64,000 nucleotides of DNA from the NCBI RefSeq assembly GCF_905171765.1, contig NC_053390.1:335258407-335322406 (forward strand), read 5' to 3'. The notes under the pieces were generated by a model, which searched no databases, was not told the origin of the DNA, and saw nothing but the letters and a program-made list of their open reading frames with translations. The stretch is from Bufo bufo (lineage: Eukaryota; Chordata; Amphibia; Anura; Bufonidae). The translations under genes were made by a program, and so were the position numbers. Positions 11,310 through 20,791 of the stretch are shown here, piece after piece (position 1 is the first letter of the stretch; every line of letters starts with the position of its first letter).

Positions 11310-11848
11310 CTTATGGGGGGGATCTGTGGATGGCACCATTATGGAGGGGGATCTGTGGATGACACTGTTATGGGGGGGATCTGTGGATGACACTGTTATG
11401 GGGGGATCTGTGGATGACTGTTATGGGGGGGATCTGTGGATGACTGTTATGGGGGGGATCTGTGGATGGCACTGTTATGGAGGGTATCTGTGAATGGCAC
11501 TGTTATGGAGGGGTATCTGTGGATGACACATAGCATAAGATGCTATATACGGTATGTGTCATCCACAGATCCCCCTCTATAACAGTGCCATCCACAGATC
11601 CCCCCATAACAGTGCCATCCACAGATCCCCCCATAACAGTGCCATCCACAGATCCCCTCCATAACAGTGCCATCCACAGATCCTCTCCATAACAGTGCCA
11701 TCCACAGATCCCCTCCATAACAGTGCCATCCACAGATCCCCTCCATAACAGTGCCATCCACAGATCCCCTCCATAAAAGTGCCATTCACAGATCCCCTCC
11801 ATAACAGTGCCATTCACAGATCCCCTCCATAACAGCGCCATTCACAGA
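11310..11848. repeat. Inverted pair of minisatellite arrays (about 28-bp unit)
   Basis: From 11310 to about 11530 the unit gggggatctgtggatggcac(t)gttatgga repeats on the plus strand. From about 11556 to 11848 its reverse complement (cagtgccatccacagatccc) repeats. The two arrays face each other around a short AT-rich centre near 11545, giving a large hairpin. The long minus-strand frames across it, with the repeated peptide GSVDGTVMEGICGWH, result from the repeat. Confidence 0.9.
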
Positions 11849-12408
11849 CGACCCCCCAGCGCCATAAATATCACTTGTAGACAAATCTGCATGTTGTTTC
11901 AAGGCGGCGTCTGGGGAGGGGCCAAGGGCGGGGCCAGGGGTGTGGCTGAAGGAGGGATCAGGGGGTGGAGCTGAAGGGGGCCCCGTCATGTATGCTGTAC
12001 GGGGCCCCATGATTTCTATCAGCGGCCCTGCATATGCCTACCGTATATATTTTTCTCGTTGGACTGAAATACGCCCCTATACGCTTTCACCAGAAATAAC
12101 TGCAACCGTGGAGTACGTATATATATTTCTTGTTGTACTGAAATACAACGCTATTTGCTTTCAACAGAAATAACTGCAGAAGTGAAATGCGTATATATAT
12201 ATTTTTTTGTACTGAATAAGATACTAAGACATAAGCCTCTAAAGGCTTTTCAACATAAGATTTTCAGCCCAATAACAAAAAGCTTGAATGACAGAGCTGT
12301 CTAATGACTATTTGGATCCCCAAATAATCGTTCCCTGCGCTTGTAAATCACTTTCCTATCAATGTCCCTAGCGCCTTATGACGTCTCTCCCTGCACTAAG
12401 ATCTTATA

Positions 12409-14240
12409 GTGTAACTCCTTTTAGTGATGCTGTTCACTATGGTTTTGCCATGTTTGATCGTCTTGCAGGCCACACATCCTCCACAATTGTAGTTGCCTGA
12501 TTACTTGAAAGCCAAGTGCTGTGTGTTGGGGTAACAAATGTGCTATGCACTAATTTATTCCTTAGATTACAGCCACGTCGGTAGGTAATGAGTGGGTAAT
12601 CTCCGACAAGCTGCCCAACATCCGGATCAGACCTCGGGATTCCCCAGTATTCTTTAAGGACTTCCCGTATGTGCTTGATTGTATGTGCCGATGATTCGCA
12701 ATTTGGAGTCATCACTCACATGTGCCTTGGGATGCAAGTATCTCTGTCACAGGCTGCTGCATGTTGGTATGCTTTCTTAGGGGGTCTCTGTGGGTATCCT
12801 CTTTGTCTAAATCTGGTCTGTAACTCATTGGCCGCGAGCTTAAAATCTATCCACTCAGAACAATTCCGCCTCGCCCTGAGGTACTGTCCTTTTGGGATAC
12901 CCTGCTTCAGTTGGAGTGGATGACTTCTCTCCCACCTAAGCAGGATGTTGGTAGCTGTAGGATTCTTGAACATTTTTGTCATAATTTTTCTATCCAATCC
13001 AACACTGATCGAGTGATCAGGGAAGATAAGTTTTGTGTTGTTTATTTCACTTGTAAAGAACAATCCCAGATCGTCAATGAACCTCAGCCATGATGTGATG
13101 ACCGAGGTCCATCGATCCATAGTCTCACCAAAGACAATTTCCTTCTCCCACCAGCCCAAGTAGAGATTTGAAAACATAGGGGCACATGGACTACCCATTG
13201 CAACTTCCCTGAGCTGGTGGAAGAACTGTCTGTCAAATACAAAGACATTGTGTTTCAAAATGAAATGCAACAACATCCGCTATCGTGTGGGATGGAGCTG
13301 TAGAGGGCCTCTACATCCAAACTGACTAGGAGGATTCCCTTATCACAATAGACGTCATTAAGATGTCTCAAAATGTCCATGGAGTCTCTTACATACGAGG
13401 GTAAACTGATGACGAACAGATGCAGAATCTCATCTACATAGACACTTATCTTGTATGTCAAACTCACAACACCCGAAACAAACGGCCTGCCTTTCAAGGG
13501 ATTCGCCCCTATGTATTTTTGTCAGGCTATCAAATGTGGGTATTATGGTGTTTTCAGGTAACAGGAAAGCATGTTCTGTTTTGCTAATCAAATGTTCCCT
13601 TTTCGCTTCTCTAAGAATTTTTACCCGTTCCTCCCTGAAGCCCACTGTTGGATTTGAGTCTAGCCTGACATAGCAGGCCTTGTCCTCCAGGATCTGTAGC
13701 CAAATTCCTTTATAGGTAACCGTGTCTAGGATCACCACGTTACCCCCTTTATCAGAGGGTTTTATGACAATGTCTTTGTCATCTTGTAGGGTACGTAAGG
13801 CCTCAGATTCAGCTGAGGTGAGGTTGGTCTTGTCCTGACAGTGTATACGTAATGACCTAAGTCTGTCCTTCACCGCTGTCAAGAACGCGTTAAGTGGAAA
13901 CTAGTCATTGGTAGGTGAATTTCTTCTTGAGGGCAATTTCAGTTTAGTAAAGGGGCCTGTGCCTATTGCTCTCTGTCCTTCTTCCAGGAGGTCAGCTAGG
14001 AGTCACGCATCATTTAACTCCTCCTCTTCAATACTCAATTCTGGCACTGATCACAGTCATGTGTCATGAAAAATGTTTTCCATTTCAATCTCATAATAAA
14101 CAGGTTGATGTTTTTGACCCAGTTAAAGGGATTGAATTTACAATCCGGGACAAAGGATAGCTCTTTGTAGCCACCCCATCTCCGTGTCAGTCAAGATATG
14201 TTTTGAAATATTAATAATTTGGAGGTCATCAGTGTGTTTA
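12409..14240 (-). pseudogene. Penelope-like element, N-terminal and reverse transcriptase part (broken)
   Basis: Reading down the minus strand from about 14240, conserved Penelope blocks appear in order: an N-terminal block around 14160-14060; KDIVIKPSDKGGNVVI near 13780; GRPFVSGVVSL near 13480; LVSLDVEALYSSIPH near 13310; AMGSPCAPMFSNLYLGWWE near 13170; LRFIDD, the catalytic motif with both aspartates, near 13075; and RRGCNLRNKLVHS near 12560, ahead of the linker to the endonuclease. Frameshifts lie near 13495, 13280 and 12465, and a TGA stop at 12716-12718. Penelope reverse transcriptases are related to telomerase. The order and motifs make the family call firm; the start codon is not identifiable. 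Confidence 0.85.
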
Positions 14241-14288
14241 GTGAGAGTTACGGGCCCTTTCTGTTTCTGAGCTGGTATTCCCACCCAA

Positions 14289-14352
14289 GTTGTCTAGACC
14301 CTTCTTTTTTATTATTTCTTATATTTTAGCAACAGTCTTTCATGCAGCTAAC
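14289..14352 (-). repeat. Inner inverted repeat of the Penelope-like element, right copy
   Basis: Reverse complement of 1318-1381 with a few differences (attttagcaacag, ctttcatgca). It lies directly upstream of the minus-strand Penelope frame and inside the hAT-like outer ends. Confidence 0.6.
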
Positions 14353-14576
14353 AGTTTTTGGAAATAATTTTTCAGCTGGGTAACGTCAGTGAATTATGGA
14401 TGACACACGGATGGTAAAAACGGACACACGGACCAACCACGGATCCTTCGCGGACAGCTTCACGGATGCTTTTTTTCACAGACGTGACACTGATACGGAA
14501 ATGTGAACGAGGCCCTTCTTAGATAACCTGATGGCCTAACTTGCAGATCGCAAGTTCGCTCAATACTAGTTACCCA

Positions 14577-15010
14577 GTATACAGTAGTGCTCATAGGTTT
14601 ACATTCTAAAGTATTTGCCAGTACCATTTTTTGGAATATTGGTGAGGTGAAACTATTTATTTATGTGCCCTGTTTCAGTATGTGCAATAAGGAGATACTA
14701 GAAAAAAAATAGGTTTTATGGTAGGATTGCCAGAAAAAAAGCCATTGCTGTGGCTTGAAGTGGTATTCCCATCTGGCACATTTATAGCATAATGATAAGA
14801 TATTCCATAAATGTTGGTAGGTTTGGTTCTCACCTCTGGGACCAGCTTTTATGAATGGGGCCCTGAATTGAATGGAGAGCAAGACTGGTATCCGTAGCCA
14901 CTCTCCATTCACAGCTAGGTCCCATAGTGGTAAATGGAGGGGAGGCCACATATGCGCGGCTTGCTCTCCATTCACTTCTATTGGACCTTTGAAAATAACC
15001 AAGTGTGCTT
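14577..15010. other. Intergenic; Tc1 end fragment and imperfect hairpin
   Basis: No gene is visible. At 14579-14605 'acagtagtgctcataggttt' resembles one terminal repeat of a Tc1-like family, but the rest of that element is missing. At about 14868-14993 the motif tgaatggagagcaag and its inverse cttgctctccattca form an imperfect hairpin of about 125 bp. Confidence 0.45.
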
Positions 15011-15015
15011 GAGAA

Positions 15016-15114
15016 ACTCTTTTTGGAAGCCCCATAGCAGTGAATGCAGAGGGCGTGTGTGCGGTGCGCACACACGCCCTCTGCATTCACTGCTATGGGG
15101 CTTCCAAAAAGAGT
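15016..15114. repeat. Perfect hairpin, 48-bp arms
   Basis: Positions 15016-15063 and 15067-15114 are exact reverse complements around a 3-nt spacer (gtg). The arms contain tttttggaagccccatagc and gcgtgtgtgcg. No target duplication or known transposon end flanks it, so it may be the core of a hairpin element or a recent inversion-type duplication. Confidence 0.9.
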
Positions 15115-15612
15115 GTGCGCACTCAGGGGTAGGTAGATTTGTCAGTGCAAAATGTTTCATCAGATCTCCCTCCCCCTGAGTACGCACGCTTGCTGTAATC
15201 CTGATGTGTGTAACCGACGGGAATATATAGCCGCGGAAATATGCCCAGCTGTGCCACCTCAGAAATATGCCCAGCTATGCCCCTTCAGAAATATGGCCTG
15301 CCAGAATACGATACCTTAGCAGAATGCGCACAGTGTGTCCCGGCCGGTTTCGTGCATGCGCATTAAGTGGGCTCGCTTCTCCTGCTGCGGTGCTATAATT
15401 TTTACTTACCAGTGGATCTGCGCTTGCGCAGCGCCGCACACACCCGCCTCCAGCAGATTCCGGTGCAGCCGCGTCACTTTCGGTGCGGCCGCGTCACTTC
15501 CAGGTGCAGGATTCTGCCAAGGTATAGAATTCTGGCAGAACACCGGTGCAGCCGCGTCACTTCCGGTTATAGCATTCTACCAAGGTATAGCATTCTGGCA
15601 GAACACCGGCCT
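15115..15612. repeat. Short direct repeats (ccgcgtcacttcc unit)
   Basis: The module 'ggtgcagccgcgtcacttcc' plus 'gcattctaccaaggtatag' and 'cattctggcagaacaccgg' occurs in two consecutive copies at about 15500-15612, with partial copies of 'ccgcgtcactttcggtgcgg' before it. At 15245-15300 'aaatatgcccagctatgcc' is also repeated. No gene is seen. Confidence 0.6.
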
Positions 15613-17864
15613 CTATAACTTAGGTGGACTTTACACTTGTCTAAATTTACGCCAGCTCCCTTGCTGGTGTGTAGATTTAGACCATTTGCTACACCTAAAA
15701 CAGGCGTAAAAAATGATAAATGAGATAGGTCTGTCGGTTCACCCCTTTCCACGCCCACACCACACACCTTTTTTTTAGACCTGTCTACTGCGCGTCAAAT
15801 AAGTCACTGATTGCGATGCAAATTGCCTCTGCGCCGCAATGACAAAAATAAGTGTATATCTGTTCGTAAATGATCCCCAATGTTTGGAAAATTCTTATTG
15901 AAATACTATACCTTATTATGATGGGAAAACCACTTTATGATTATAAATTCATGAGATTTTTCATCTAGCAATTAAATTAAAATAGTATTCACAAATGAAT
16001 CCATTACCGGTGGATTTATATGTTTTTCAGAGACTCATTCACCCCGGGAGATCATGAGAGTCTTCTTAAATGCTGATTTGGTTTATTATTTTCAAGAACC
16101 CTTTACTCTTGAACTTTTTATCAAAGATCTTTGAATGTCTAGAGACATATACGGGTAACTTATGTATTGGCAAAATAGAGTATTTCCCAACCATCTTTTC
16201 TAGTGTGCACTTTGGAATCAATGCTAAGTGTTAAAGTCAACATGATTAAAATGTGTACGTTCAATAGTATTATTAACATGACTAAATTGTAGGTCTAGAA
16301 GGTCAATAACACAGTCATCAATCATCAGAGTAAAATGCATATCCCAGTTGTGAACATTAAGGTAATCCATTTTACACAGAGAAAAACATAATTTGGGAAA
16401 TTTGAAATGGGACATTAAAGTACATTTATCCGGATTCTGTTATTGCTCTAATAACCCATTTTCAAGACTAGAGGCCTCCCTAGTCCCCATCACTTTCCCA
16501 CTGTCCTGTGAGTCAAAACATTGTGTGAGTTAAAGGGGTATTCCTGTAGGTACAAGTTATCCACTATCCACAGGATAGTGGATAATACCATAATACCTAT
16601 GCTTTATTAGCTATATTTAAAGATGATATACTTTATAGTACAGGCCTGGACTGGCCTACAGAGGAGTATGTGAATACCCCAGTGGGCCCCTGAGCCAGGG
16701 TTGGCCCCTAGTCCCCCCACCCCTTGCATAAGTGGTACAAGAGACAGTAGACTGGCTGCTTTAGATAGAGATATTCAGTGTAAAGCAGCATTTTACTGTG
16801 AATATTGGTAGGGAAAATCATGAGGGAGTAATAAGATAAAGGATTACATTGCACTGAGAGAAAGTTGGGAGAGTGGGGCTTGCGCTGATTGGCTCAGAGG
16901 CTGACAGACAGCTAGGGTCAGCCATTCAGGGGCAGAATTCAGGAAGGTCCTTTGTGAGGAATGTCATAGAACAGCATTTTGTATGTTAAGCTTCTGACAT
17001 TGGAAGGGTGTCATCTGGTAGTGTCTGACAAAAAGCAATCACAGACACAAGCTATTAATGTAGTGTGATAGGGACACTATAAACAGATTGTACAGAGAGA
17101 ATAAGAAAATATTATTGGGTAGATTTTAGGGAATTTTATCAGGGAAGTGCTTTCATCCAGTTGTGTGTTAACAGCTAGTTCTGCATTATAAAACCTCCTA
17201 CGAAACACATTTTTCCTGCATATGAACAGACAGCTTTAAAAAAAAAAAAAACTCAGTTCATTGGCTTTATTGCTAGCAGCACCCGAATAGCAATTCTGCT
17301 GCAAACACTATACAATTGCGCATTTTTGTTTTTCTTCTAAAAACCTTTTCAGTGCATTATTCCCGGGTTATTAAACGTGTTACATATTACTGCAAGATAA
17401 CAGGTAGTTAAAGCAAAAGCAATACTGCAATGACACCATTTTTATACCTGTGGTGTGTTATTAAATGCGTTGCATATGGCTGAAAATGTAGTACCCCAGA
17501 CCTGAAGGTACTACTATGGTATCTGCAATTGTTTATGGTTTTATATGCAATGTGAATGTAATGACATGTAATACACTTTGTATACCCACAGATTGGGTGC
17601 AGTTGGCAATGTTTGGTAAAAGGAATGGAAGCATTCTTTCCTACCCTCTGCCTGCCAAGGGTTGGACTGAGATAGTTAGAGTCAGTCTAGAGTTGGACAA
17701 AGTAGAGTGAGGAGTGATGGAGAATGCAATATGCTCCAGGCCAGGTGAACCACAGGAGGACATAATTGACTCAGGTTGTAGAATTATAGGCAGGAGGAAG
17801 GAAGGAACAAAGAAAGGCACAACATAGGGTAATAACGTTTGAGAAAAAATAAATGGAAAGAAAC
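15613..17864. other. Intergenic, no gene; scattered repeat fragments
   Basis: At about 15613-15870 a fragment (gtctaaatttacgcc ... tgataaatgag) belongs to a dispersed repeat also seen at 34062, 42740 and 48571. At 16640 'caggcctggactggcc' resembles a hAT-type terminus without a partner. A 14-base A run lies near 17239. At 16528-16585 a fragment with palindromic 'tatccacaggatagtggata' resembles the arm of the elements at 37859 and 39110. I see no coding region. Confidence 0.5.
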
Positions 17865-17867
17865 TTA

Positions 17868-19250
17868 TTGCTGGGTGACACTCAATGTATCCACCTTGTA
17901 TTCCAGCATCTCCCATGAATTAGGGATCGAAGGTACCAAGATCCACTCATGCCCCCACAACAAAGGGAATTTATTATTAACAGTATTAGATTTATATTGA
18001 CTGACAATGTGTTTTCTTTTCAAGATAAAATTTTCAGACAAACTCGGGGAACCGCAATGGGAACGGGATTCACACCAAGTTTTGCGAATCTCTTCATGGG
18101 GAGATTTGAGGAACAAAACATATATAAATCCATATATTGGATGGAAAATACAGCACTTTATTGTCGATATATAGACCATCTTATCCTCATTTGGGATGGA
18201 AACACCGATCCCATTGAATAATTGATAAACCATCTGAACGATAATGATTGGGGTATCACCCTTACAAGCTCCCACAATCCTACTTCAATTGAATATCTTG
18301 ATCTTGAAGTATCCAATAAATGTAACTCCATCATCATACACACTTTTTTCAAAGCTGTAGACAGCAACAGCTATTTGGATTTTTCCAGTACATATTATAA
18401 GAAGTGGAAAGTAAATATTCCTTTCAGTAAGTTCAAATGAATTAGATGGAACTGTACTTTAGAGAATGATTTTCTAGAGCAAAGTAAGATACTATCCACC
18501 AGGTTCAAAGAAAAAGGTTACCCAGTAAGTATAATTGAGGCAGCAAAAAGGGCAGAAAGTCGAATGTCTCTTCCCAAAAGAAGGAAGTACACCATATTGT
18601 TTTAAATTTCATCAACAACTATAGTGGCAACCATACTGCCGTTTAGGAGGCCCTATCAAAGTATTGGTACATTCTTATGAAAGATCCTGTATTAAGTAAA
18701 ATTATTCCAGCTCATCCAAGTCTCATTCACAATTCACTTTCAGACCAGCAAAAACATTAAAAAATCTTATTGCTCTCAATAAGTTTAGACCTCTTCTTAA
18801 AAAAAGGGGCTAGTCCTACATCTCCCCACTCCACTCAACAGGGACCAAACAGAAGCTTCAAATGTGGATTAGTTAGATGTATGCATTGCACAACCATTTG
18901 CGAATCCCAAGCCTTCTGTAATAATCGTAATGGTGAGGGCTGTGGCTCCACCCATGTTATTTATCTGTTGGAATGCCCATGTGGCCTTCAATATGTAGGC
19001 TGCACCATTTAGACATTAAGGAACAGACTCAATAAACATAGATCAAACATAAAGAAAAAATTCCATCAGCCTAGAGTATCTTGACATGCTGTGGAAATCC
19101 ATGAAGGCAGCCACGTAAGCTTTAAATTAATTCCAATCGAACAAATACCTCTGCATCTCCGTACCAGTATGTAAGCCATCAAGAAGAGGGAAATGTTTTT
19201 ATTTTTAAAATTTATACCTTCAATCCCTAGGAACTAAATAAGGCTCTTCA
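17868..19250 (+). pseudogene. Second Penelope-like element, reverse transcriptase to endonuclease (broken, 5' truncated)
   Basis: The plus-strand translation begins mid-domain with VSTLYSSISHELGIEG at about 17890, then IRFILTDNVFSF, RQTRGTAMGTGFTPSFANLF near 18050, and the catalytic motif as RYIDH near 18170, where the second aspartate is replaced by histidine. Then come NPTSIEYLDLEV, RFKEKGYP near 18520, and a cysteine-rich linker leading to THVIYLLECPCGLQYVGCT at about 18950-19010, the GIY-YIG domain (VIY..YVG). Stops at 18219, 18438 and 19010 and at least one frameshift near 17945 break it. The N-terminal half is absent. It is a different and more worn copy than the one at 12.4-14.2 kb, and on the opposite strand. 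Confidence 0.82.
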
Positions 19251-20042
19251 GATAAAACTATGATTCTTTAAGTTTTATTATAACAAAATGGATCCTTTGT
19301 TGTCATACGGTCATGTAATCAATATCAGTTATACAATATCTGTATCAAATAGATTTGATTTATATATTTTTTAACCATCTAATAATTTATTTATATGTCA
19401 TCTAACTGTTCCCAGTAATTATCATACCACCAGTCTCAATTAGTGTTTCCACATTCATATTTATATGTAACCTATTATGTGTCTCATCTACCTTTTTCCT
19501 TTCCAGACCCTCACCACACTCATAACCACAGTTCACATTAGCATCAATACTTTATGTAATTCTCCTACCTAAAATGGACAACATTCCTTTCAGTAAGGTC
19601 CATTACTGAATTGCTCAGAGACACGGTGCTTATAGCGTCCCAACTCCTTGACAACCAACAATCAAGTGACTCAATATCACATGACCATACAGCTTTCTTC
19701 TTTAGCATTTCAACCTTCCTGTTTTTTCCTAGGAAACTAGTAATTATGTGACTTCGTCACATGACTCATGGAGATCACATGAGAACACTCACTCCTCTGC
19801 CCCATTGTATAATCAGTCATGTGATTGAAACTTTGCATCCCCCTAGCAACAGCAGAGCGGCCTTACAGCAGTTGCTTCATCCGCACATAATTCATGTTTG
19901 TTCATTATCCATCCATGCTTGCTATGGTTCTTATCTCCTTTTTTGTGTTTCTACCTATATTTTGTTTATAATAATTATGCATAAGGGAGAGGATACCTGG
20001 AAACAAGGATGACCCCTCATTGAGCCTTTAGGGTATATATAG
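19251..20042 (+). other. 3' region of the second Penelope-like element
   Basis: AT-rich sequence follows the endonuclease domain and has no convincing frame. The assignment comes from its position between the coding remnant and the hammerhead-like relic at 20529, with a solo LTR inserted between. Confidence 0.4.
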
Positions 20043-20499
20043 TGTGGGGATTTGCTCTGGTAGGCAGGGTAAGCGGATGCAGAACAGAGGCAAAAAAACT
20101 GTTTGTAAAACAAAACTTCAGTGTTTATTCACACACAAGGCAAAAATAAAACAACAATTTCCAGTCTTAGTGTTCGTTCACACAAAGGAAAGTCCAAAGA
20201 ACAAAACAATCACCTTGTTAGCAGGTTTTTCCAGCAGTCCACAACAGGCTTTAGGGGGCCTGTTTCCCTGCATTCAGCTCTCAGCCCTCTAGCATGGCAC
20301 CCTGCCTCAGATCCCAAAACAGAGACAACTTGCTGCTGAGCCCAGCTGTCTTTTAAGGACAGCTAGGTGTTGTCAAAATCCAGACCGGCACTTAAAATCC
20401 AGTCTGGTGTTTGACCCTACCTGGCTGCAAATCAGCCCAGCAGCACGCACTGGGAGGAAAATACCTGTCCTCCCAGACCATACCCCTTACTGTGTCACA
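20043..20499 (-). mobile_element. Probable solo LTR, about 457 bp
   Basis: Minus-strand ends are TGTGACACAG and TCCCCACA (TG..CA). The reverse-strand signal AATAAA (plus-strand tttatt at 20124-20129) sits in a plausible position. The left half carries a repeated 'cacacaaggcaaa / cacacaaaggaaag' motif. The flanks are tatag and atatc, so I cannot confirm a target duplication. It interrupts the 3' region of the second Penelope-like element. Confidence 0.55.
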
Positions 20500-20528
20500 A
20501 TATCCATATAATTGTATGAACTAGCATG

Positions 20529-20574
20529 CAACTATGACATGAAGAAGGGGACTTGTAGATCCCCGAAACAAGTT
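20529..20574 (+). ncRNA. Decayed hammerhead-like motif of the second Penelope-like element
   Basis: The order is a TGAAGA box, stem GGGGA/TCCCC closed by cttgtaga, then GAAAC, with AACT/AGTT able to pair outside. The stem II and GAAAC parts match the hammerhead layout, but the CTGATGA box reads ACATGAAGA, so the catalytic core is broken. Its position near the 3' end of a Penelope-like element parallels the motif at 1789-1848. A possible polyadenylation signal, aataaa, follows at about 20602. Confidence 0.38.
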
Positions 20575-20791
20575 TTATTTAATTTATTGATTTTCAACTT
20601 CCAATAAAGAGAAGCTCTGAAATCATCCTCCAGCCATCTTGGCTCATTGTGCGCCAAAGCAGTACCTTTGTTCTCCTCTATAATTGCCTCAGATGACCTA
20701 CAGAGGCAGCTCTCCTAGGAGGACAGAATTGCCCCAGGGAGACTACAGGGTCCTAGGCTAAGAAAGAATTGCAATACAGTGTATAAGTGTA

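Larger units (their letters stand above)
10219..12030. mobile_element. hAT-type non-autonomous element, 1.8 kb
   Basis: Ends CAGGGCCGCTGATA and TATCAGCGGCCCTG form a perfect 14-bp inverted repeat, and 8-bp duplications catatgcc lie at 10211-10218 and 12031-12038. CAGGG ends with an 8-bp duplication are typical of hAT elements. The interior is GC-rich and has no transposase. It holds diffuse cagtgtcac repeats, a hairpin at 11208-11276, and an inverted pair of minisatellite arrays at 11310-11848. It lies inside the insertion 10164-12402. Confidence 0.88.
10164..12402 (+). mobile_element. Insertion in the Penelope frame made of a copy of satellite-element sequence
   Basis: Short direct repeats cttata (10158-10163 and 12403-12408) bracket the insertion, and the Penelope frame resumes in register when it and one repeat are removed. 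After taking out the inner hAT-type element at 10219-12030 and its duplication, about 419 bp remain (10164-10218 plus 12039-12402). These match 8074-8490 almost base for base: the last satellite units plus part of the right arm of the 2053-8906 element. There are no inverted ends of its own. It looks like a templated insertion or a fragment copy and not an ordinary transposition. Confidence 0.72.
853..14568. mobile_element. Outer nested insertion, hAT-like ends, 13.7 kb
   Basis: The interval is flanked by perfect 8-bp direct repeats gttaccca at 845-852 and 14569-14576. Its outer ends are inverted: TAGTGTTGAGCGAACT on the left and AGTTCGCTCAATACTA on the right, one mismatch in 16. An 8-bp duplication is the signature of hAT transposases. 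Similarity continues inward in inverted orientation as far as about 1380 and 14290, though with large indels, because the left arm carries an extra palindromic segment. The same terminus occurs in the 327-bp element at 47013-47339. No hAT transposase is visible inside. The interior is a decayed Penelope-like element with further insertions. Boundaries are read directly; the superfamily is inferred from duplication length and end sequence. Confidence 0.82.

Noticed and set aside
11503..11841. 112-codon frame with GSVDGTVMEGICGWH repeats, resembling a repetitive secreted protein
   Set aside because: The 28-bp minisatellite produces it in all three frames; there is no start context, splice signal or non-repetitive part.
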